Assembly: GCF_012911925.1 (NCBI RefSeq)
Contig: NZ_JAAXKY010000037.1
Location: 1-49,331, forward strand
Direction: 5' to 3'
DNA from: Pseudonocardia xinjiangensis
GTDB taxonomy: Bacteria; Actinomycetota; Actinomycetes; Mycobacteriales; Pseudonocardiaceae
Length of the DNA: 49,331 bases
Part shown: piece after piece, positions 24,566-33,015 of the stretch
How the letters are laid out: every line of letters begins with the position of its first letter
Numbering within the stretch: position 1 is the first letter of the stretch
Program-made: the position numbers and the translations under genes
Notes under the pieces: generated by a model
Seen by the model: the letters and a program-made list of their open reading frames with translations, nothing else
Told to the model about the DNA's origin: nothing
Database searches by the model: none

Positions 24566-25941
24566 GGTCGTATTCCTTCGTTGACGATGTTCGCGGCGAC
24601 CCGCCCGTCGACCGAGGTCGTGGGGTCGTCGTTGTAGAGGAACCGGCCGTGAGTCTCGGGCGTGAACGCCAGGCCGATGAACGAGATGACGATCAGCCCG
24701 GACACCGCGGTGGTGGCCAGGGCCAGGCTGCCGTGGAACCACTGCGTCGCGATGACGCCGGCGAGCAGTGGGCCCGCCGCGGTGAACAGCCGGCCGATGC
24801 TGTTGGTGACGGCGAGCGCCGAGGCCCGCACCGACGCCCCGAACAGCTCGGGGAAGAACACGGCGCTGCCCGAGAGGACACCGAAGACCCCGAAGCCGAC
24901 GAAGGGCAGCAGCCACATGTAGGTCGTGAAGGTCGTGCCGAACGGGTAGAGCACGCCGACCGCGACGATGCCGATCACCAGGCTCATCGCGAACGTGGGC
25001 TTGCGCCCGATCTTGTCGGCGATGAAGCCCCAGCTGGCGTACCCGAGCAGGCCGCCGAGGTTGAGCATGGCCACGGCCCACGACACGTAGCTCACCGCGG
25101 CGTTCCCGGTGACGCCGTGCTCGCCCACCACGACCCGGACGATCTGCGGGGTCCACGTGGTGACGCCCCAGAAGGCGAACAACGCGCCAATGCAGATGAT
25201 CGTGCAGGGCAACGTGCGCCGCAGCATCGGCGGCGTGAACAGCTGGGTGAGGACGAACCGGTCGGCCGCGATCTTGTGCGCGCCCGCCGCCCGCTCCTGC
25301 TTGCGCACCGCGCGGGCGGCCTTCACCTGCGCTGTCGAGTCGGGCTCGTGCACGTGGCTGCGGATGAACAGCACCAGCAGCGCCGGGACGATGCCGAAGG
25401 CCAGCGTGATCCGCCAGCCGAAGCCGCCGACGAAGTTGTAGACGATCGCGGCGAGGAACGAGCCGATCGCCAGTCCGGACATCATGATCCCGCTGGCCTT
25501 GGCGCGGTGGCGGTTGTTCCACGCCTCGGCGACGAGCGCGGCGCCGATCGGCAGCTCCACCCCGGAACCGATCCCGGCGACGAAGCGCAGCACCGCGAAC
25601 TGCCAGAACTCTCCGGACAGCGTCGCCAGCGCGGTGAACACGGAGTACGTCAGTACGCCGATCATCAGCACCCGGACGCGCCCGACGTAGTCGGCCAGCG
25701 CGCCGAACGCCACCGCGCCCACCGCCCAGCCGAACAGGAACACGGTGACAGCCACGCCGCTGTAGAACGAGGACGCATGACCGAGCAGGTCGGTGGTCGC
25801 CGGCCCGGCGACCTGGGTGAAGAGGCTGGAATCGAAGCCGTCCAGCGCCCACCCCATGGTGGTGGCGACCAGGACGGCCCACTGGTAACGGCTGATCTCA
25901 TGACGCCAGGTGCGCGCGCCGTGGTCAACTACTCGCAACAT
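24562..25941 (-). CDS. MFS transporter for organic/aromatic acids
   Basis: 459-residue importer with twelve hydrophobic segments, close to the sugar/aromatic-acid:H+ symporter group: YQWAVLVATTMGWALDGFDS at residues about 20-40, LFGWAVGAVAFGALADYVGR for the loop 2-3 motif, RFVAGIGSGVELPIGAALVA in helix 4. ATG 25941 is preceded by AAAGGAG. The downstream mmsA is coupled by a four-base overlap; the crotonase gene ends 27 bases upstream. The neighbours suggest import of an acid or aldehyde precursor that ends as a short semialdehyde. Confidence 0.9.
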   Translation of the reverse strand: MLRVVDHGARTWRHEISRYQWAVLVATTMGWALDGFDSSLFTQVAGPATTDLLGHASSFYSGVAVTVFLFGWAVGAVAFGALADYVGRVRVLMIGVLTYSVFTALATLSGEFWQFAVLRFVAGIGSGVELPIGAALVAEAWNNRHRAKASGIMMSGLAIGSFLAAIVYNFVGGFGWRITLAFGIVPALLVLFIRSHVHEPDSTAQVKAARAVRKQERAAGAHKIAADRFVLTQLFTPPMLRRTLPCTIICIGALFAFWGVTTWTPQIVRVVVGEHGVTGNAAVSYVSWAVAMLNLGGLLGYASWGFIADKIGRKPTFAMSLVIGIVAVGVLYPFGTTFTTYMWLLPFVGFGVFGVLSGSAVFFPELFGASVRASALAVTNSIGRLFTAAGPLLAGVIATQWFHGSLALATTAVSGLIVISFIGLAFTPETHGRFLYNDDPTTSVDGRVAANIVNEGIRP

Positions 25942-25968
25942 CGGCTCCTTTGCCAAGCCCTACGGGGG

Positions 25969-26691
25969 TCAGGTGGTGCCGGGGAGCTGGCCGAGGCGGC
26001 GCAGCGAGCCGACGACCAACCGGTCGACGCTCAGTTCGAGGGCCTGGTCCTCGTCGAGGCCCCGGCCGGCCTGCAACATCTCCCGGATCTCGGTGTGCAG
26101 GCGGGGATCGCGTTCGCGCAGTGCGGCCACGCGCTCGTCGACGTCCTTCGACAGGTCGTCGGGGCCGCTGACCACGGCGTTGAGCAGGCCGAGCTCGGCG
26201 GCGCGCGCGGCGGTGATCTTCTCGCCGGTGGCGGTGAGCCAGAACGCCTGCCGCTCACCGACGACCTTGGGCAGCCAGGCCAGCACCAGGGCAGGCGCCA
26301 GTCCGATGCCGATCTCGGGGAACCAGAACCGCGCCTCCGCCGCCGCGACCGCGACGTCGCACGCCGCGAGGAGGCCGACGCCGAAACCGGCGGCGTCCCC
26401 CTGCACCTCGGCGACGGTCACCAGCGGGGTCCTGCGCAGCGCGCGCTGCAGACCCACCAGTACCTGCGTCTCGGCGTGCAGGGCGGCAGGCGTGGTGCCG
26501 GCCCGCTCGCGCCCGAGACAGAACGCCGGGCCGTTGGCCCACAGCCGGAGCACGTGCGCCCCAGCCGGGGGGTGCAGCAGAAGCTCGGTGAGCTCCTCGC
26601 ACATCGCGATGGTCAGGAGGTTGTCGGTGCCGTTGTCCAGCTCCACCTCCACGACGCCTTCGGCCGGGGAGGAGATGGTGAGACCGGACAT
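25969..26691 (-). CDS. Enoyl-CoA hydratase/isomerase-family protein (crotonase)
   Basis: 240-residue crotonase fold protein. Oxyanion-hole regions are at NGPAFCLGRERAG (residues about 54-66) and VQGDAAGFGVGLLAACD (about 95-112). The Glu equivalent to rat hydratase Glu144 is replaced by Leu (GVGLL), whereas the Glu164 position is kept in FWFPEIGIGL. It might therefore be an isomerase, lyase or hydrolase instead of a standard hydratase. ATG 26691 overlaps the stop of the upstream aldehyde dehydrogenase (TGATG), showing tight coupling. Confidence 0.85.
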   Translation of the reverse strand: MSGLTISSPAEGVVEVELDNGTDNLLTIAMCEELTELLLHPPAGAHVLRLWANGPAFCLGRERAGTTPAALHAETQVLVGLQRALRRTPLVTVAEVQGDAAGFGVGLLAACDVAVAAAEARFWFPEIGIGLAPALVLAWLPKVVGERQAFWLTATGEKITAARAAELGLLNAVVSGPDDLSKDVDERVAALRERDPRLHTEIREMLQAGRGLDEDQALELSVDRLVVGSLRRLGQLPGTT

Positions 26692-28226
26692 CAGTTGAGC
26701 CTTTCCGTGGCGACGCCGCCGTACCAGTCGACGTCGTCCGGGGCCGTCCGCACGGTGATCGCGCGGACATGGGTGAAGTCGTTGAAGGACTCCCACCCGC
26801 CCTCGCGGCCGACCCCACTCTCGCGCAGGCCGCCCCACGGGGAGGACGGGTCGAGGCGGTGGTGGTCGTTGATCCAGACCATGCCCATCTCGAGCCGTCC
26901 GGCCACCCGGTGGGCCCGCGCGACGTCCCGCGTCCACACCGAGGAACCCAGCCCGAACGGCGAGTCGTTGGCCAGGGTGACGGCGTGCTCCTCGTCGTCG
27001 AAGGGGATGGCCACGACGACCGGCCCGAAGATCTCCTCGCGGGCCACCCGCATGTCGTTGGTGACGTCGGCGAGCACGGTGGGCTCGATGAAGAACCCGC
27101 CGGGCAGGCCGGGCACCTCGGCGGCGCGGCCACCCGCGGCCACCCTGGCGCCCTCGGAGCGGCCGATCTCGACGTAGTTGAGGATCCGGTCCTGCGCCCG
27201 CTTCGAGATGACCGGCCCGAGCTGGGTGCTCTCCAGGGCGGGGTCGCCGATGCGGATCGACCGGGCGACCTGCGACAGCGCCTCCACGACCTGGTCGTAG
27301 ATGCTGCGCTGGATCAGCAGCCTGCTGCCGGCGATGCAGGTCTGGCCGGCCCCGATGAAGCCACCGAACGCTGCTCCGCGGGCCGCCACGTCGATGGGCG
27401 TGTCGTCGAAGATCAGGACGGGGGACTTGCCGCCGAGCTCCAGCGTCGCCTTGGCGAACCGCTTGGCCGTGGCGAGCGCGATCGCCCGGCCGGGCTCGGT
27501 GCCGCCGGTGAAGACGGCCTTCTTGACCAGCGGGTGCTCGGTCAGTGCCGCACCGGCGGTCGGGCCGAGCCCGGGCGCCACGTTGAGGACGCCGTCGGGG
27601 ATCCCGGCCTCCTGGGCGATCTGGCCCAGCAGCAGTGCGGTGAGCGGCGTCTGCTCGGACGGCTTGAGGACCACGGTGTTGCCGGTGGCGAGCGCGGGAG
27701 CGAGGCTCTTCGACGCGATCATCATCGGGTGGTTGAAGGAGGACAGGATCCCGACCACGCCGAGCGGGAACCGGCTGGTGTACGCGTGGTAGTCACCGCG
27801 CAGCGGGACCACCGAGCCGCGGTCGGCCAGCAGCAGGGCCGCGTTGTACCGGTACCACTCCGCGAGCCGTGTGATCTGGGCCTTGGTCTCCGTGATGGGC
27901 CGGCCGTTGTTCATCGTCTCGAGCCGGTAGAGCTCGGTCATCCGGGCCTCGATGCCGTCGGCGAACCGGTTGACCAGGCGGGCGCGCTCCTGGATCGGCA
28001 GATCGCGCCACACGCCGGAGCGGAAGGTCCGGTCCGCGACGCGGACGGCGTCGTCGATGTCCTCTTCGCTGGCGCCCGCCACGTGGGCGAAGACCTCGCC
28101 GGTGGCCGGGTTCGTGACGGGGATCGGTGCGGCGCGCCCGTCCACGACGCGGCCTCCGATGCGTAACCCGGTCGGCAGACCCCCGAGCGGGTCCGTGTCC
28201 GCGGTAGACGGAGCGGTGATGGTCAT
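26691..28226 (-). CDS. NAD(P)-dependent aldehyde dehydrogenase
   Basis: 511-residue ALDH. The general-base Glu lies in LELGGKSPVLIFDD near residue 264, and catalytic Cys297 in GQTCIAGSRLL. Cofactor-site residues VVLKPSEQTPLTALLLGQ are present. ATG 28226 follows GAGGAG; an upstream start at 28241 lacks a ribosome site. It is the first gene of a four-gene operon (ALDH, crotonase, MFS, mmsA), divergent from a GntR regulator. Likely oxidises an aromatic or unsaturated aldehyde to the acid; it resembles the betaine/vanillin-type group. Confidence 0.93.
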   Translation of the reverse strand: MTITAPSTADTDPLGGLPTGLRIGGRVVDGRAAPIPVTNPATGEVFAHVAGASEEDIDDAVRVADRTFRSGVWRDLPIQERARLVNRFADGIEARMTELYRLETMNNGRPITETKAQITRLAEWYRYNAALLLADRGSVVPLRGDYHAYTSRFPLGVVGILSSFNHPMMIASKSLAPALATGNTVVLKPSEQTPLTALLLGQIAQEAGIPDGVLNVAPGLGPTAGAALTEHPLVKKAVFTGGTEPGRAIALATAKRFAKATLELGGKSPVLIFDDTPIDVAARGAAFGGFIGAGQTCIAGSRLLIQRSIYDQVVEALSQVARSIRIGDPALESTQLGPVISKRAQDRILNYVEIGRSEGARVAAGGRAAEVPGLPGGFFIEPTVLADVTNDMRVAREEIFGPVVVAIPFDDEEHAVTLANDSPFGLGSSVWTRDVARAHRVAGRLEMGMVWINDHHRLDPSSPWGGLRESGVGREGGWESFNDFTHVRAITVRTAPDDVDWYGGVATERLN

Positions 28227-28243
28227 CGTCGAACTCCTCAACT

Positions 28244-28273
28244 CGTATACGCCTTGCCGTTATCGGTATACGG
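28244..28273. promoter_or_regulatory. Twin GTATAC operators between ALDH operon and GntR gene
   Basis: CGTATACG (28244-28251) and CGGTATACGG (28264-28273) share GTATAC with centres 21 bases apart, two DNA turns. GTATAC is the usual core of operators for FCD-subclass GntR proteins, and such a protein is encoded next door. The sites overlap the likely ALDH promoter, 18-47 bases before its start codon, which fits repression. Confidence 0.75.
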
Positions 28274-28381
28274 GTTGACGCTAGCTCGGTGCCGACGGGG
28301 TGACAAGGGGCACAGGAGCACGCGGATCTTGAGGATTTGCGCCCGAAGTGCATACTGGCCGCGGGACGGCAGGAGGGTCAT

Positions 28382-29044
28382 ATGGCGGCCGAGTCGGCTG
28401 CAGGGCGGATCACGCGCGATCTGCGTCGCCGGGTTCTGAGCGGTGACCTGAAGCCAGGCACCGTGCTGTCGCAGGCCCGGCTCGCGGCGGAGTACGACGT
28501 CAGCCGGATGCCGGCCCGCGACGCGCTGCAGGTGCTGGCGAGCGAGGGACTGGTCGATCTCGGCCCGACCACGTCCGTCGTGCGGGAGCTGTCGATCGCG
28601 GAGCTGCAGGAGCTCTACGAGCTGCGGGAGGCCGTCGAGCCGGTGCTCACCCGGCTGGCCGTGCCCAACGTCGGCCGGGCCCAGATCGCGCAGATGGCGG
28701 CGCTGGTCGAGGTGATGGAGGCCGACCCGTCACCGGCAGAGTGGCTCGACGCCAACGCCCGGTTCCACGAGCACGTCTACACCTGCGCCGACCGGCCGCG
28801 GATGATCGAGCTGACCGAGCACCTCAGGCGGCTCACCGACCGCTACCTGTACCTCCACGTCGGCGTGATCGGCAAGGTCGACCATCTGCACGACGAGCAC
28901 CGGCAGATCCTCGACGCGGTCCGGGTGGGCGACGCCGCCGCGGCCGCCGAGCTGACCCGCATGCACCTCGCGACGTCACACGAGTTCATCCTGCGCCACC
29001 TGCTGGAACACGAGCTGCTCGTGCCGTTCGCCCAGGGCAGCTGA
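28382..29044 (+). CDS. GntR-family regulator, FCD subclass
   Basis: 220-residue regulator. The winged helix-turn-helix is at residues about 8-70 (ARLAAEYDVSRMPARDALQV, ASEGLVDLGPTT), and the all-helical FCD ligand domain follows, with metal-type residues in DANARFHEHVY and DEHRQILDAVRVGD, plus a late H in MHLATSHEF. ATG 28382 follows GGAGG; a GTG at 28337 is less likely. Divergent from the ALDH operon with twin GTATAC sites in between, so it probably represses that operon until an acid inducer binds. Confidence 0.92.
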   Translation: MAAESAAGRITRDLRRRVLSGDLKPGTVLSQARLAAEYDVSRMPARDALQVLASEGLVDLGPTTSVVRELSIAELQELYELREAVEPVLTRLAVPNVGRAQIAQMAALVEVMEADPSPAEWLDANARFHEHVYTCADRPRMIELTEHLRRLTDRYLYLHVGVIGKVDHLHDEHRQILDAVRVGDAAAAAELTRMHLATSHEFILRHLLEHELLVPFAQGS

Positions 29045-29058
29045 ACCGCTGCCCCGGG

Positions 29059-29076
29059 CGACGGCGGGTGCCGTCG
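29059..29076. terminator. Hairpin between convergent genes
   Basis: CGACGGC (29059-29065) pairs perfectly with GCCGTCG (29070-29076) across a GGGT loop. It lies in the 42-base gap where the GntR gene and the FAD oxidoreductase converge and could serve both. No T tract. Confidence 0.55.
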
Positions 29077-29086
29077 GCCGTGACCG

Positions 29087-30523
29087 CTACGCCGGGGCGC
29101 TCTGCGCGGGCCGCCCGGCGACGGCGGCCAGCAGCTGAGTTCGGGTCGGGCCGCCCGGCGGGTAGACGGGCCGGTCGACCTCGAGCTCCTCGATCTTGGC
29201 GCGCAGCGTGTCCGGCAGGGTGCCGGTGTCGAAAGCCTCGATGCGGTGGGCCGCCCGGAAGAGGGCGCGCAGCGCGTCAGGGTCCTGCGAGAACATCATC
29301 TGGAGAGCCCGCTGGAGTCGCCAGCCCGCGCCGGCGGGCGGGTAGGGCCTGCCGGCGATCTCCGCCTGGACCTCGGCCATCCGGTGCTGATCCTGGTCGA
29401 GCGTGAACCGGTACATCGGGCCGACGGTCGCATCAACCGCCTCCCCGAAGCGGAGCGCCAGAACGTCGGGCCGATCGGGTGCCACCTCCCGGAGCACGTC
29501 GCGCAGCGTGCGCGCCTGCACGAGGCCCGTCGACGCGCCGCGCCCCAGCAGGGGGTTGGTCCTGACGGCGGAGTCGCCCACGGCGACCAGCCCGGTCACC
29601 ACCGGTGCGCCGTCTACGAGGAGGGACCGGCGCCGGTCGCCGCCACCGTTCATCACCTGGATGTCGGTGATCGGTGTGGACACCGCACGCACCGGCGAGA
29701 AGTTCGGGAAGAGGGCCAGCGCGCGTTCCCAGGCGTCGATCTCCCGCAGGTCGCGCATCTCGTGGTCGTTGCTCGCCACCGAGAAGACCAGGCAGTAGGT
29801 GTCGGCGTCGGCGGGGATGACGAGCAGCGTCATGCCCTCGTAGGGGATGACCGCGCCCACCACGGGCATCGTCCGAGGCTCGTTGTTACGGAAGTGCCGA
29901 CAGTAGTAGACGAAACCGAGGTCTTCCGCCTGCACCTCGGGTCCCGTCGCTCCGATCGCGTCGAGCATCCGGTCGAGTGTGGTGTTACGACCCATCGCGT
30001 CGACCACGAGGTCGGCCGTCAGCACCTCGCCGTCCTGGGTCACCACGCCCCCGACCTGCGGAACTCCGTCGGCTCCCGCGGTGGCCACGAGCGATTCGGC
30101 CTTCGTCCCGCGCCGGATCGTCACGCCCGGCGTGCGCGCCGCGACCGTCGCCAGCGCCGCCTCCACGACCGGGCGGCGACCTATCAGGTTGCGCAGCTCC
30201 TCGTCACCCGGGCGGGTGCCGCCGGTGAGGGTGTCCGGCTGTGTCGCGATCGTGTTGACGTGGCTGCAGCCCAGCCGCACCACCTCGTCGAGGACCTCGG
30301 GGAGATCCTCTTCCATCACCTTGTTCCAGGCGCCCAGCATGATGTGGGGAAGCCGGAACTGGCTGACGCCCGGCCGCTCCCACGTGCGCCACAGCTCGTC
30401 CGCATCACCCTTCGGCTCCGCCACGTCGCGCTCCAGCACCGTGACGTCGTGCCCGTCGCGGCCGAGCAGCGCTGCAGTGGCGAGGCCGGTCATTGCCCCG
30501 CCCAGTACGACAATCCGAGCCAT
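29087..30523 (-). CDS. FAD-dependent oxidoreductase (monooxygenase-like)
   Basis: 478-residue flavoprotein with the N-terminal dinucleotide site VVLGGAMTGLATAALLGRDG near residues 4-23 and the ERD acidic end, then a DG-like LVVDAMGRNTTL segment near residue 180 and the second FAD motif VGDSAVRTNPLLGRGASTGL near 320-340. This set fits the para-hydroxybenzoate hydroxylase/geranylgeranyl-reductase group. ATG 30523 follows GGGAGAGG. It is the last of four same-strand genes with a permease and an amidase, suggesting oxidation of an imported or hydrolysed compound. Confidence 0.85.
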   Translation of the reverse strand: MARIVVLGGAMTGLATAALLGRDGHDVTVLERDVAEPKGDADELWRTWERPGVSQFRLPHIMLGAWNKVMEEDLPEVLDEVVRLGCSHVNTIATQPDTLTGGTRPGDEELRNLIGRRPVVEAALATVAARTPGVTIRRGTKAESLVATAGADGVPQVGGVVTQDGEVLTADLVVDAMGRNTTLDRMLDAIGATGPEVQAEDLGFVYYCRHFRNNEPRTMPVVGAVIPYEGMTLLVIPADADTYCLVFSVASNDHEMRDLREIDAWERALALFPNFSPVRAVSTPITDIQVMNGGGDRRRSLLVDGAPVVTGLVAVGDSAVRTNPLLGRGASTGLVQARTLRDVLREVAPDRPDVLALRFGEAVDATVGPMYRFTLDQDQHRMAEVQAEIAGRPYPPAGAGWRLQRALQMMFSQDPDALRALFRAAHRIEAFDTGTLPDTLRAKIEELEVDRPVYPPGGPTRTQLLAAVAGRPAQSAPA

Positions 30524-30636
30524 GTCCACCTCTCCCGTCGGCGGACATCACAATCCGCCCACAGGAGGAGACTCCGTGATCTTCCGTCCGGTTCATGACC
30601 GGCACGTGACCCGCGTCACCACGCGGATGCTCGCGG

Positions 30637-32013
30637 TCAGCGGGAGGTGCGGGCCGGGGAATCGGTGTCCACGTCCTCGGTGAACTCCACCTCGGGGGGA
30701 GCCACCCGGAAGCCCTTCGTGAGCACGGCGAGGTAGACCACGCCCAGCGCCAGCCAGGCCAGCCCGAGCTCGATGGCGGTGCTGTCGAGCCGGGTCAGCA
30801 GGTAGAGGTCCACCAGCGCCCCGAGGACGGGCAGCACGACGTACGTGGCCGGGTTGAGCGTGACGCCCTGCCTGCGCTGCCGGAGGTAGTACGCCACCAC
30901 GGAGACGTTCACCATCGTGAAAGCTGTGAACGCCCCGAAGTTGATGAACGACGTGGAGGTGGCGACGTCGATCGTGAGGGCGATCAGCCCGACCAGCGCG
31001 GTGAGGGCGATGCACAGCGCCGGGGTGCGGAACCGGGGCTGCAGGTAGCCGAAGACGCGGTGGGGCAGCACCGAGTCGCGGCCCATCGCGTACATCAGGC
31101 GGGACGCCCCGGCCTGCGCGGCGAGGCCGGACGCGAACTGGGCGAGCACCAGGCCGGCGAGGAAGATCGAGGAGAACAGCGTCCCGCCGATGTCGCGGGC
31201 GAGGGTGAACGCCGCGGAGGACTCGGCGTCGGGGGTGTCGAACACCCCTCCCGGCCGCACCAGTTGCGCCGCGTAGCTGACGACGATGAAGACCACGCCG
31301 CCGATGAGCGCGACGAGCAGGATGGCCCGCGGGATGGTTCTGCGGGGGTCGACCGTCTCCTCGGTGAGGGTGGTGACCGCGTCGAAGCCCAGGAACGAGT
31401 ACGCGGCGATCGCGGCGCCGCCCGCGATCCCGGCGACCGAGGCGGAGTCGTTCCAGAACGGCCCCGCGTCGAACACCGCCGGCGCCCCGCCCAGCCCGGC
31501 GACGTGCGCGATCGACAGGGCCACGAAGATCACCACGACCAGCACCTGGAACGCCATCAGCAGGTAGTTGGCCTTCTCGGCAACCCGCACGCCGACCACG
31601 TTGAGCACGGTGGTGATCGCGATGAACGCGATGATCCACACCCAGAACGGCACCGCCGGGAACTGGGCCTGCAGGTACGACCCGCCGATCAGCCAGATCA
31701 CCATCGGCAGGAAGAGGTAGTCCAGCAGGACCGCCCACCCGACGAGGAACCCGACCCGCGAGTCGACGGTGCGGCGCACGTAGGTGTAGGCCGAGCCGGC
31801 GACCGGGAAGGCGGCGGCCATCTTCCCGTAGCTCAGCGCCGTGAAGATCATGGCGACGAGCGCGAGCAGGTACGCCGACGCCGAGGCGCCACCGGTCGCG
31901 GACGCGATCACGCCGAAGATCCCCAGCACGATCAGCGGGGTCATGTAGGCGAGGCCGAAGAGCACGACCGACCGCAACGTCAGTGCCCGCACGAGCGTTG
32001 GTGACGAGGCCAT
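30637..32013 (-). CDS. APC-superfamily amino acid/amine permease
   Basis: 458-residue membrane protein with about twelve helices. The opening LRSVVLFGLAYMTPLIVLGI matches the helix 1 discontinuity used for substrate binding in this superfamily, and FPVAGSAYTYVRRTVDSRVG follows helix 2; YSFLGFDAVTTLTEETVDP is the helix 6 region. ATG 32013. It lies between a nitrilase-family hydrolase and an FAD oxidoreductase on the same strand, so it likely imports an amine, amide or amino acid used by them. Confidence 0.92.
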   Translation of the reverse strand: MASSPTLVRALTLRSVVLFGLAYMTPLIVLGIFGVIASATGGASASAYLLALVAMIFTALSYGKMAAAFPVAGSAYTYVRRTVDSRVGFLVGWAVLLDYLFLPMVIWLIGGSYLQAQFPAVPFWVWIIAFIAITTVLNVVGVRVAEKANYLLMAFQVLVVVIFVALSIAHVAGLGGAPAVFDAGPFWNDSASVAGIAGGAAIAAYSFLGFDAVTTLTEETVDPRRTIPRAILLVALIGGVVFIVVSYAAQLVRPGGVFDTPDAESSAAFTLARDIGGTLFSSIFLAGLVLAQFASGLAAQAGASRLMYAMGRDSVLPHRVFGYLQPRFRTPALCIALTALVGLIALTIDVATSTSFINFGAFTAFTMVNVSVVAYYLRQRRQGVTLNPATYVVLPVLGALVDLYLLTRLDSTAIELGLAWLALGVVYLAVLTKGFRVAPPEVEFTEDVDTDSPARTSR

Positions 32014-32061
32014 GCCTGATCCTCCGGGGGTTGTCGGCCGTCTCGGGAGAGCGGGTGGGTG

Positions 32062-32946
32062 TCAGCCGGGCCGGTCGTCGGGGCCCGTGCCCCACCTGGC
32101 CGGGTCGATCCGGCCCTCGTACAGCGGCAGCGCCACCGGCTCGTCGCCGGGACGGAACTGGTCCCACATCCGGTTCAGCCCGGCCGTCCCGAACTGCCGG
32201 GCGCGCGCGACGTGGTCGAGGTCCAGCACGTCGGTCAGGACCGTGGGCGCCTCGCTCGGCGCGGCCACCCGTACCAGGCCCTCGGGGTCGACCACCAGGC
32301 TCTGCCCGACGCCCACCGGGGCCGCGGCGTTGACGCTGACCATGAAGACCTGGTTGACGATCGCGTTGGCGCGGGCCAGCACGAGCTCCTGCGCCCGGTC
32401 GGCGGTGGTGGTCTTCACGACGTTGACGACGACCTCGGCGCCCATCCACGCCAGGTGCCGGGTGAGTTCGGGGAACCACGCGTCGTAACAGATGGACAGC
32501 CCGACCCGGCCGAGGTCGTCGAGCTCGAAGGTCACGAACCGGTCGCCGGGGTGGTAGGGCTCGTAGGGCCGCCACGGAAAGATCTTGCGGTAGTGCGCCA
32601 CGAGCTCCCCGGCGGGCGAGAGGACCACGACGGTGTTGTAGAGGTTCCCGTCGGCACCGCGTTCGCACAGGCTCCCCGGAACCAGCCAGATGCCCAGGTC
32701 CCCGGCGAGCTCACCGAGCTCCTTCAGGCGGGGGTCGTCGAGGCGGACGGCGGCGTCGGCGAGTCGCCGGTTCCGCTCCTCGACCGGCCCGTCCGCACCG
32801 TGCAGGTGCAGCTCCGGGTAGACCACCAGCCGGGTCGCCGGCAGGTCGGCGACCAGCTCCGACACCTCGGTGCCGAACGCACCCCACGGCTCGTCGATCC
32901 GGTGGGGAGAGGCCTGGACCAGCGCGACGGGAAGCGGTCGAGACAT
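32062..32946 (-). CDS. Carbon-nitrogen hydrolase (nitrilase superfamily)
   Basis: 294-residue amidase-like enzyme with the complete triad: Glu45 in YPELH, Lys121 in YRKIFPW and Cys153 in SICYDAWFPE. The YRKIFPWRPYEPYHPG stretch recalls aliphatic amidases and formamidases more than true nitrilases. ATG 32946 follows AGGAGGG. It stands 48 bases before the permease and 69 after the quinone oxidoreductase on the same strand. The likely reaction is hydrolysis of an imported amide or carbamoyl compound to acid plus ammonia. Confidence 0.92.
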   Translation of the reverse strand: MSRPLPVALVQASPHRIDEPWGAFGTEVSELVADLPATRLVVYPELHLHGADGPVEERNRRLADAAVRLDDPRLKELGELAGDLGIWLVPGSLCERGADGNLYNTVVVLSPAGELVAHYRKIFPWRPYEPYHPGDRFVTFELDDLGRVGLSICYDAWFPELTRHLAWMGAEVVVNVVKTTTADRAQELVLARANAIVNQVFMVSVNAAAPVGVGQSLVVDPEGLVRVAAPSEAPTVLTDVLDLDHVARARQFGTAGLNRMWDQFRPGDEPVALPLYEGRIDPARWGTGPDDRPG

Positions 32947-33015
32947 CGTCCCTCCTGACCCGGGGCCTGCCGCCCGGTGGTACCGGACAGCGTCGCCGAT
33001 GCCGGGCCGCCGTGC

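Noticed and set aside
23069..25941. Inositol or valine degradation locus, on the basis of mmsA
   Set aside because: None of the other iol genes or the branched-chain acyl-CoA enzymes are adjacent, so a specific pathway name is not justified.
24649..27177. 842-codon open frame on the plus strand
   Set aside because: Antisense to the coupled MFS, crotonase and ALDH genes; composition is a shadow of GC-rich codon bias with no recognisable domain.
30593..32668. 691-codon open frame on the minus strand in another frame
   Set aside because: Overlaps the permease and amidase; arginine-rich shadow without domains.
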